From NCBI GenBank assembly GCA_937898205.1, contig CALEJC010000239.1, forward strand, positions 1 to 11,215: a stretch of 11,215 nucleotides of DNA. Direction: 5' to 3'. Under the pieces are notes generated by a model. It saw nothing but the letters and a program-made list of their open reading frames with translations, made no database searches and was not told where the DNA came from. Source of the stretch: an uncultured Bacteroidales bacterium (GTDB taxonomy: Bacteria > Bacteroidota > Bacteroidia > Bacteroidales > UBA932). A program made the translations under genes and the position numbers. Below are positions 6,708 to 11,215 of the stretch, one piece after another; position 1 is the stretch's first letter; every line of letters begins with the position of its first letter.

Positions 6708-7277
6708 AATTATATCTTCAACTCTTGCTGAAGGATTATTCTTCAAGATGGTTTGTATGGCTTTATTGATATTTGGCTTGGTAAATCCAAGATTGAGAAG
6801 CGCTGATGCAGCTTCCTGAGCATAGTTATTTTCTTCTTTCTTGAAGATAGTACCGGTGATTTCTCCCTCTGTTTTATCCAATTTATCCTGGAGCTCGAGC
6901 ACAAGTCGCTGTGCACTTTTTAATCCGATGCCTTTAATTGATTTTAGCCTGTTGACGTCTTCAGAAACGATGGCTTCTCTGAGTTCGGCAGGGGAGAGAG
7001 TAGATAAAATCATCCTGGCTGTTGACGCTCCCATCCCGGATACACTGGTTATGCTTCTAAACAACTCTCTTTCCTCTTTGCTTGCAAAAGCATAATCCAC
7101 CTCAATACCGTCACGCTGGTTTATCTGTTTCTGTATATAGACCAAAGCTTCCTTTTTTCCATCCAATGCATCAAATGTCTGTAAAGAGATTTCTGCATAG
7201 TAGCCTATACCTTGGTTGTCAATTACAAGGTAAGTAGGGCTGAGATCCATAATTTTTCCAGAGATGTATTCTATCAT
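6684..7277 (-). CDS. ruvA: Holliday junction branch migration protein RuvA
   Basis: DNA-binding tetramer that grips Holliday junctions and recruits RuvB helicase for branch migration in recombinational repair. The 197 residues show the three RuvA domains: an N-terminal OB fold (1 to about 64, MIEYISGKIMDLSP start), two helix-hairpin-helix motifs (SVSGMGAST 78-86 and IKGIGLKSA 114-122), and a C-terminal RuvB-contact domain (about 150-197, EAASALLNLGF). The acidic-pin region differs from the usual REDA: it reads NQRDGIEVDYAF (53-64), so the paired Glu-Asp (E55/D56 in E. coli) is not preserved as such. ruvB and ruvC are not adjacent. It is divergent from sufS and convergent with mnmG; the 3' end is part of its own terminator hairpin. 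Confidence 0.95.
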   Translation of the reverse strand: MIEYISGKIMDLSPTYLVIDNQGIGYYAEISLQTFDALDGKKEALVYIQKQINQRDGIEVDYAFASKEERELFRSITSVSGMGASTARMILSTLSPAELREAIVSEDVNRLKSIKGIGLKSAQRLVLELQDKLDKTEGEITGTIFKKEENNYAQEAASALLNLGFTKPNINKAIQTILKNNPSARVEDIIKAALKML

Positions 7278-7298
7278 CGTTTTAGTATTTTAATCAAA

Positions 7299-7306
7299 CA
7301 AAAGTA
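7299..7306 (-). promoter_or_regulatory. Predicted -7 box for ruvA
   Basis: On the minus strand TACTTTTG fits the Bacteroidota -7 box TAnnTTTG exactly. It lies 21 nt before the ruvA ATG, giving a predicted leader of about 15 nt. No clear -33 TTTG is visible at the expected spacing; that position falls inside the opposing sufS -7 region. Confidence 0.5.
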
Positions 7307-7318
7307 TATAAAAAATGT

Positions 7319-7326
7319 TAAATTTG
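7319..7326 (+). promoter_or_regulatory. Predicted -7 box for the sufS operon
   Basis: TAAATTTG is an exact TAnnTTTG match 18 nt before the ATG at 7345, giving a leader of roughly 13 nt. It lies immediately downstream of the alternative in-frame ATG at 7315, which argues that the ATG at 7345 is the true start. No convincing -33 element is seen. Confidence 0.5.
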
Positions 7327-7344
7327 TGCACTTTATCGGATAGT

Positions 7345-8568
7345 ATGCAGATATCAGAGTTAAGACAGCAATTTCCTCAGCTTTCCGAGCTGGTTTATTC
7401 CAAGCCTCTTGTCTATTTAGACAATGCGGCGACTGCTCTGCGTCCGCAATCTGTAGTTCAGAAATGGACAGATATTTCTCAAAAGCATAATGCAAATATT
7501 CACCGTGCAGTGCACTATGCCGCATCGGTTGCTACGCAGGAATACGAATCCGCGCGCGATGCGGTTTCTGCATTTATCAATGCTCGCTCAAGAGAAGAGA
7601 TTGTATTCACTTCCGGTACGACGGCTTCCATCAATTTGCTTGCTTTTACATTTGGCGAGGCCTTTGTCAATGAAGGAGACGAAATCGTAGTTTCTGAGGC
7701 AGAGCATCATTCTAATATTGTCCCATGGCAATTGATGTGTCAGCGCAAGAAGGCTGTTTTGAAAGTAATCCCGATCAAGGATGATGGAAGTCTGGATATT
7801 GATGTCCTTAATGAGTTGATCACTGATAAAACAAAGCTTCTGTCTGTCGCTCATATTTCCAATGTTCTTGGAATAATCAACCCTGTAAAAGATATTATAA
7901 ATATTTGTCATTCAAAGGGTTGTAGAGTTTTGATAGATGGTGCGCAAGGCATAGTTCACACAAGGGTAGACGTGCAGGAACTTGATTGTGATTTCTATGC
8001 TTTTTCAGGACATAAGATCTATGCGGCTCCCGGGACAGGTGTGCTTTATGGAAAGAAGGAACTGCTGGATCAGATGCCTCCATACATGGGAGGAGGAGAA
8101 ATGGTGGGAAATGTCAGGTGGACAGGCACTACTTATGCTCCGCTTCCACTGAAATTTGAAGCCGGAACTCAAAATTTTGCGTCAGTGCCTACTTTTAGAC
8201 CGGCACTTGAAATTGCTCAGCAAATGAGAGCTCAAGAGTTTGAAAATCAAGAATATAAGATAGTAGAGTATTTGTCAAAAGCTCTATCTGAGATCGAAGG
8301 ATTAAGGATTTACGGACTTCCTGAAGACCTGAATAAAAAGATAGCACTGTTTTCGTTCTCCGTGGAACAAATCCATCACGAGGACCTGGCTCTGATCCTT
8401 GATAAAATGGGAATTGCTGTCAGATCAGGTCAGATGTGCGCCGAACCTTTGATGGATAGATTTGGGGTTACAGGCATGTTGAGAGCATCTTTTGCTCCTT
8501 ATAATACTATTGAGGAAGCCGAGTTTTTTGTGGCTTCTCTCAAGAAAGCAATTAATATGTTGAAGTAA
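7345..8568 (+). CDS. sufS: Cysteine desulfurase SufS
   Basis: PLP-dependent group II cysteine desulfurase that takes sulfur from L-cysteine as a persulfide and passes it to SufE for Fe-S cluster assembly. From the ATG at 7345 it has 407 residues, the family norm. Motifs present are VYLDNAATALRP near the N-terminus, HRAVHYAAS, FTSGTTASINLLA, EAEHHSNIVPWQ, the PLP-lysine motif SGHKIYAAPGTG (Lys224), and the catalytic-cysteine loop RSGQMCAEPLMDRFG (Cys365). An in-frame ATG at 7315 would add ten residues, but it precedes a promoter-like box and lacks family similarity, so I reject it. The stop overlaps the sufE start by one base (TAATG), showing translational coupling. sufB, sufC and sufD, often upstream in Bacteroidota, are not here; the upstream neighbour is divergent ruvA. 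Confidence 0.95.
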   Translation: MQISELRQQFPQLSELVYSKPLVYLDNAATALRPQSVVQKWTDISQKHNANIHRAVHYAASVATQEYESARDAVSAFINARSREEIVFTSGTTASINLLAFTFGEAFVNEGDEIVVSEAEHHSNIVPWQLMCQRKKAVLKVIPIKDDGSLDIDVLNELITDKTKLLSVAHISNVLGIINPVKDIINICHSKGCRVLIDGAQGIVHTRVDVQELDCDFYAFSGHKIYAAPGTGVLYGKKELLDQMPPYMGGGEMVGNVRWTGTTYAPLPLKFEAGTQNFASVPTFRPALEIAQQMRAQEFENQEYKIVEYLSKALSEIEGLRIYGLPEDLNKKIALFSFSVEQIHHEDLALILDKMGIAVRSGQMCAEPLMDRFGVTGMLRASFAPYNTIEEAEFFVASLKKAINMLK

Positions 8569-8987
8569 TGAGTGTTTCATTGAAAGAAGTACAAGCCGGC
8601 ATCATTGATGAGTTTTCAATGTTTGACGAGTGGCTTGATAAGTATGAATATTTGATTGAGTTGGGAAAAAACCTTGAGCCGTTTTCTGAAGAATTGAAAA
8701 CCGATGACAGGTTGATAAAAGGATGTCAATCCAGAGTGTGGCTTGACGCACGCAATGAAGACGGAAAGATTGTATTCAACGCGGATTCTGATGCAATCAT
8801 CACAAAAGGTATAATTTCTCTTCTTATTTCAGTTTATTCCGGTCGTAGTGCAGAGGAAATCAATGCAGATGATTTTTCTTTTATTGACGCACTTGGGCTC
8901 AAAGAAAATCTCTCTCCGACCAGAGCCAATGGTCTCGTATCCATGATTGATACGATAAAGAAGATAGCCCAAAACAATATTCAGTAG
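8568..8987 (+). CDS. sufE: Cysteine desulfuration protein SufE
   Basis: Sulfur acceptor that takes persulfide from SufS and boosts its activity. The 139-residue protein shows the SufE fold's characteristic IKGCQSRVWL motif with acceptor Cys53. An upstream helix-rich segment (FSMFDEWLDKYEYLIELGKN, 16-35) matches the family pattern, and LSPTRANGL (about 115-123) corresponds to the conserved LSxxRxNGL near the C-terminus. Its ATG shares one base with the sufS stop codon, so the two are co-expressed, in keeping with their direct physical partnership. Eleven nucleotides separate its stop from the DUF59 gene. Confidence 0.95.
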   Translation: MSVSLKEVQAGIIDEFSMFDEWLDKYEYLIELGKNLEPFSEELKTDDRLIKGCQSRVWLDARNEDGKIVFNADSDAIITKGIISLLISVYSGRSAEEINADDFSFIDALGLKENLSPTRANGLVSMIDTIKKIAQNNIQ

Positions 8988-8998
8988 TGTAGATTATT

Positions 8999-9355
8999 AT
9001 GAAAAATTCAGATATTCTGACACCTCAAGATGTAAAGGAACTCACACCCTTGTATGAGGATGTTGTACTTGCATTGAAGCAGGTATACGATCCGGAAATC
9101 CCGGTAAATATTTATGATCTCGGACTTATCTACGAACTCAATATCAATAAGTCTCACGAGGTCTATATCAAGATGACGTTTACTGCCCCTACCTGTCCGA
9201 TGGCAGATCAGGTGATTGCGGAAGCCAAAAAGGCGGTAGAGGATACTCCAGGCATCAAAAGTTGTGAGATAGAAATAGTTTTTGAGCCTGTATGGGATCA
9301 GAGCCTTCTGTCTGATGAGGCGCGCATCGCTCTTGGCATGGATCCGGATTTTTAG
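8999..9355 (+). CDS. sufT: SufT-like MIP18/DUF59 family Fe-S maturation protein
   Basis: Small protein of the MIP18 (DUF59) family, members of which help deliver or mature Fe-S clusters. The 118 residues contain the family hallmarks: YDPEIPVNIYDLGLIY (30-45), MTFTAPTCPMAD (59-70) with the conserved Cys66, and a C-terminal VFEPVWDQSLLSDEAR segment ending in LGMDPDF. The single-domain form, next to sufS and sufE, matches the Suf-associated DUF59 group rather than the phenylacetate-pathway protein PaaD or the Mrp/ApbC fusions. The biochemical role is assigned from family and context. The start is the first ATG in frame, 11 nt after sufE; folK follows after 2 nt. The symbol sufT is a family-level assignment. 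Confidence 0.88.
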   Translation: MKNSDILTPQDVKELTPLYEDVVLALKQVYDPEIPVNIYDLGLIYELNINKSHEVYIKMTFTAPTCPMADQVIAEAKKAVEDTPGIKSCEIEIVFEPVWDQSLLSDEARIALGMDPDF

Positions 9356-9357
9356 GG

Positions 9358-9804
9358 ATGGAGTCTAAAAAGATCTATTTATCTCTAGGTTCTAATCTAG
9401 GAGATCGTGCCCGGAATATTTCCCGAGCGCTCGAGCTTTTAAATAAGGAGCTTGATACTCAGTATGAAAGACTCTCTCCAATCATAGAGACCGAGTCATG
9501 GGGCTTCTCCGGCAATGATTTTCTTAATTGTGTGGTGATATATGATTCTGATATAAAACCGGAGGATCTTCTGAAAATCTGTAAAAAAATAGAAAGAGAG
9601 CTGGGGCGTTGTGATGCTCCTGAATATGACGCTTCAGGAGCTCGGATCTATCACAATAGAACCATGGATATAGACATACTTCTCTATGGAGAGGAAACTA
9701 TTTCAACGCAGGATCTTACAATTCCACATCCACAGATGAAAAATCGTGAGTTTATAATAAAATGCTTAAATTTGCTGGATTTTAATAAGAAGATAAATAC
9801 TTAA
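9358..9804 (+). CDS. folK: 2-amino-4-hydroxy-6-hydroxymethyldihydropteridine pyrophosphokinase
   Basis: HPPK transfers pyrophosphate from ATP to 6-hydroxymethyl-7,8-dihydropterin in folate biosynthesis, in the cytosol. The 148 residues are a typical single-domain length. Motifs are IYLSLGSNLGDR (6-17), ESWGFSGNDFLN (46-57, the pterin-site region), the IERELGR helix (78-84), the signature NRTMDIDILLYG (100-111) with metal-binding Asp104 and Asp106, and IPHPQMKNREFII (122-134). The signature carries Asn where Pro usually precedes Arg-Thr, a mild deviation. It begins 2 nt after the sufT-like stop and glyS starts 4 nt after its stop, so it sits within a five-gene transcription unit without other folate genes. 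Not fused to folB or folP. Confidence 0.94.
   Translation: MESKKIYLSLGSNLGDRARNISRALELLNKELDTQYERLSPIIETESWGFSGNDFLNCVVIYDSDIKPEDLLKICKKIERELGRCDAPEYDASGARIYHNRTMDIDILLYGEETISTQDLTIPHPQMKNREFIIKCLNLLDFNKKINT
9767..9774 (+). promoter_or_regulatory. Possible internal -7 box for glyS within folK
   Basis: TAAATTTG in the last folK codons matches the Bacteroidota -7 box TAnnTTTG exactly. It would give a start site about 28 nt before the glyS ATG. No clear -33 element is visible, and in AT-rich coding sequence such matches can occur by chance. Confidence 0.3.
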
Positions 9805-9808
9805 AGAT

Positions 9809-11215
9809 ATGACACAGGAAGAACTCTTCAAGATTTTGGTATCTCATTGCAAGGAATATGGTTTTATTTTCCCTTCAAGTGAGATTTATGATGGTCTCGG
9901 TGCTGTTTATGACTATGGTCAGCTTGGCTCCGAGCTCAAAAACAACATCAAGAAATATTGGTGGGATGCGATGACAAGACTCAACGAAAACATTGTCGGC
10001 ATCGATGCAGCTATCTTTATGCATCCTCGCACCTGGGAAGCTTCCGGTCATGTGGGAGCTTTCAACGACCCGCTGATTGACAATAAGGATTCTAAGAAGA
10101 GATATCGCGCAGATGTCCTTATCGAGGATTATATCGGCAAACTCGAAGAAAAGATCGAGAAGGACGTAGAGAAGGGTAAGAAAAAGTTTGGTGAAGCTTT
10201 CAACGAAGATCTGTTTAAAGCAACCAATCCTAACGTGCTCAGAAACCAGAAGAAGATTGATGAAGTCAGAGGTAGGATGGCCGCAGCGCTCAACGCCAAC
10301 GACCTTGATGCTCTCCGTCAGATCATCATCGACTGTGAAATCGCCTGCCCGATTTCAGGAACCAAGAACTGGACTGAGGTGCGTCAATTCAACCTCATGT
10401 TCAGCACTCAGATGGGTAGCGTAACTGAGGGTTCAAACGTGATTTATCTTCGTCCTGAGACAGCTCAGGGTATCTTTGTAAACTATCTCAATGTGCAGAA
10501 GACAGGCCGCATGAAGATTCCGTTTGGTATCGCTCAGATCGGTAAGGCTTTCCGTAACGAGATCGTTGCCCGTCAGTTTATTTTCCGCATGAGAGAGTTT
10601 GAGCAGATGGAGATGCAGTTCTTTATCAAGCCGGGCACCGAGCTTGATTGGTTTGCAAAGTGGAAGGAAAACCGCATGGCCTGGCACAAGGCTCTTGGTA
10701 TGGGTGATGAGAACTATCGTTTCCACGATCACGACAAGCTTGCCCACTATGCAAATGCAGCTACAGACATTGAATTCCGCTTCCCGTTCGGCTTCAAGGA
10801 ACTTGAGGGAATCCACTCACGTACAGATTTCGACCTTGGAAACCACCAGAAGTTCTCTGGAAAGAAGATCCAGTATTTCGATCCTGAACTAGGAGAAAAC
10901 TATGTTCCATACGTAGTCGAGACTTCAATCGGAGTTGACCGTATGTTCCTTGCAGTTCTTTCTAACTCATATAAGGAGGAACAGCTTGAGAACGGAGAGA
11001 GCCGCGTTGTGCTCAGTATCCCTGCTCCGCTTGCTCCAGTCAAGGTGGCTGTTCTCCCACTTATCAAGAAGGACGGTCTTCCTGAGCTTGCAAGAGAGAT
11101 CATGGACTCTCTCAAGTTCGATTTCAACTGCCAGTATGACGAGAAGGATTCCATCGGAAAGAGATATCGCCGTCAGGACGCCATAGGAACTCCGTTCTGC
11201 GTCACTGTGGACCAC
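9809..11215 (+). CDS. glyS: Glycyl-tRNA synthetase (single-chain, class II), 3'-truncated
   Basis: Charges tRNA-Gly with glycine in the cytoplasm. It is the alpha2 (eukaryote/archaea-like) type that Bacteroidota use, not the GlyQ/GlyS two-subunit type. The frame is open from the ATG at 9809 to the window edge: 469 codons, roughly 40-50 short of the usual length of about 510. Visible are the N-terminal FIFPSSEIYDGLGAVYDYG (19-37), RPETAQGIFVNYLNV (215-229), class II motif 2 FRNEI with following arginines (249-262), MREFEQMEMQFF (261-272), motif 3 ETSIGVDRMFLAVL (371-384), and the start of the anticodon-binding domain (from about 405). A Cys-Pro-x-Cys-Gly type knuckle seen in some homologues reads CPISG here (180-184). 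ATG is 4 nt after the folK stop. Codon use is more biased (GAG, CTC, ATC, AAG) than in the preceding suf and folK genes. The symbol could equally be written glyQS. Confidence 0.96.
   Translation, partial: MTQEELFKILVSHCKEYGFIFPSSEIYDGLGAVYDYGQLGSELKNNIKKYWWDAMTRLNENIVGIDAAIFMHPRTWEASGHVGAFNDPLIDNKDSKKRYRADVLIEDYIGKLEEKIEKDVEKGKKKFGEAFNEDLFKATNPNVLRNQKKIDEVRGRMAAALNANDLDALRQIIIDCEIACPISGTKNWTEVRQFNLMFSTQMGSVTEGSNVIYLRPETAQGIFVNYLNVQKTGRMKIPFGIAQIGKAFRNEIVARQFIFRMREFEQMEMQFFIKPGTELDWFAKWKENRMAWHKALGMGDENYRFHDHDKLAHYANAATDIEFRFPFGFKELEGIHSRTDFDLGNHQKFSGKKIQYFDPELGENYVPYVVETSIGVDRMFLAVLSNSYKEEQLENGESRVVLSIPAPLAPVKVAVLPLIKKDGLPELAREIMDSLKFDFNCQYDEKDSIGKRYRRQDAIGTPFCVTVDH

Noticed and set aside
7315..7344. 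Upstream in-frame ATG for sufS adding ten residues
   Set aside because: The extra residues do not resemble SufS N-termini and the predicted -7 box (7319-7326) lies after this ATG, so a transcript would not contain it.
1..11215. Search for a defence system, mobile element, CRISPR array, tRNA or prophage
   Set aside because: All long frames are recognised housekeeping genes, intergenic gaps are at most about 110 bases, and no repeat arrays, transposase or integrase sequences or tRNA-like folds were seen.

Overview
This is a chromosomal core-genome window from a member of the Bacteroidota, most likely the order Bacteroidales. Four things point there. The fumarate reductase/succinate dehydrogenase is the type-B flavoprotein/iron-sulfur pair. 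The TonB has the short Bacteroidales form, with an N-terminus resembling MEVKKSPxADL. Start codons are preceded by A-rich stretches rather than Shine-Dalgarno sequences. Several genes have a TAnnTTTG element, the Bacteroidota -7 promoter box, shortly upstream. I cannot name the genus from the sequence alone.

Layout, left to right. (1) Positions 1-2295, + strand: the 3' part of frdA/sdhA (its 5' end is outside the window) and complete frdB/sdhB, closed by a bidirectional hairpin shared with the convergent gene hflX. (2) Positions 2348-4290, - strand: tonB then hflX, with a strong intrinsic terminator between them. (3) A divergent promoter region at 4291-4394. (4) Positions 4395-6672, + strand: ybeY and mnmG, overlapping by 8 nt (rRNA maturation and tRNA wobble modification). 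(5) ruvA on the - strand, convergent with mnmG. Their ends are 11 nt apart and share a hairpin that is partly coding. (6) A 67-nt divergent ruvA/sufS control region. (7) Positions 7345-11215, + strand: a tight run sufS-sufE-sufT-like-folK-glyS, with glyS cut by the right window edge. No intergenic stretch exceeds about 110 bases, and I see no tRNA, rRNA, CRISPR, insertion sequence or prophage.

Functionally the window covers anaerobic respiration (FrdAB), outer-membrane energy transduction (TonB), ribosome/translation quality control (HflX, YbeY, MnmG, GlyRS), recombination (RuvA), Fe-S cluster biogenesis (SufS, SufE, SufT-like) and folate synthesis (FolK). The Fe-S genes make sulfur donor and maturation proteins that clients such as FrdB need.

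There is no obvious new multi-gene system. The most notable non-coding signal is a perfect 16-bp palindrome inside mnmG (6390-6405). Its 14-bp core fits the chromosome-partitioning parS consensus, suggesting a ParB-binding site and possibly proximity to the replication origin. Secondary points are a changed acidic-pin region in RuvA, a displaced third metal-ligand histidine in YbeY, a suf gene set without sufBCD next to it, and hairpins built into the 3' ends of convergent genes.
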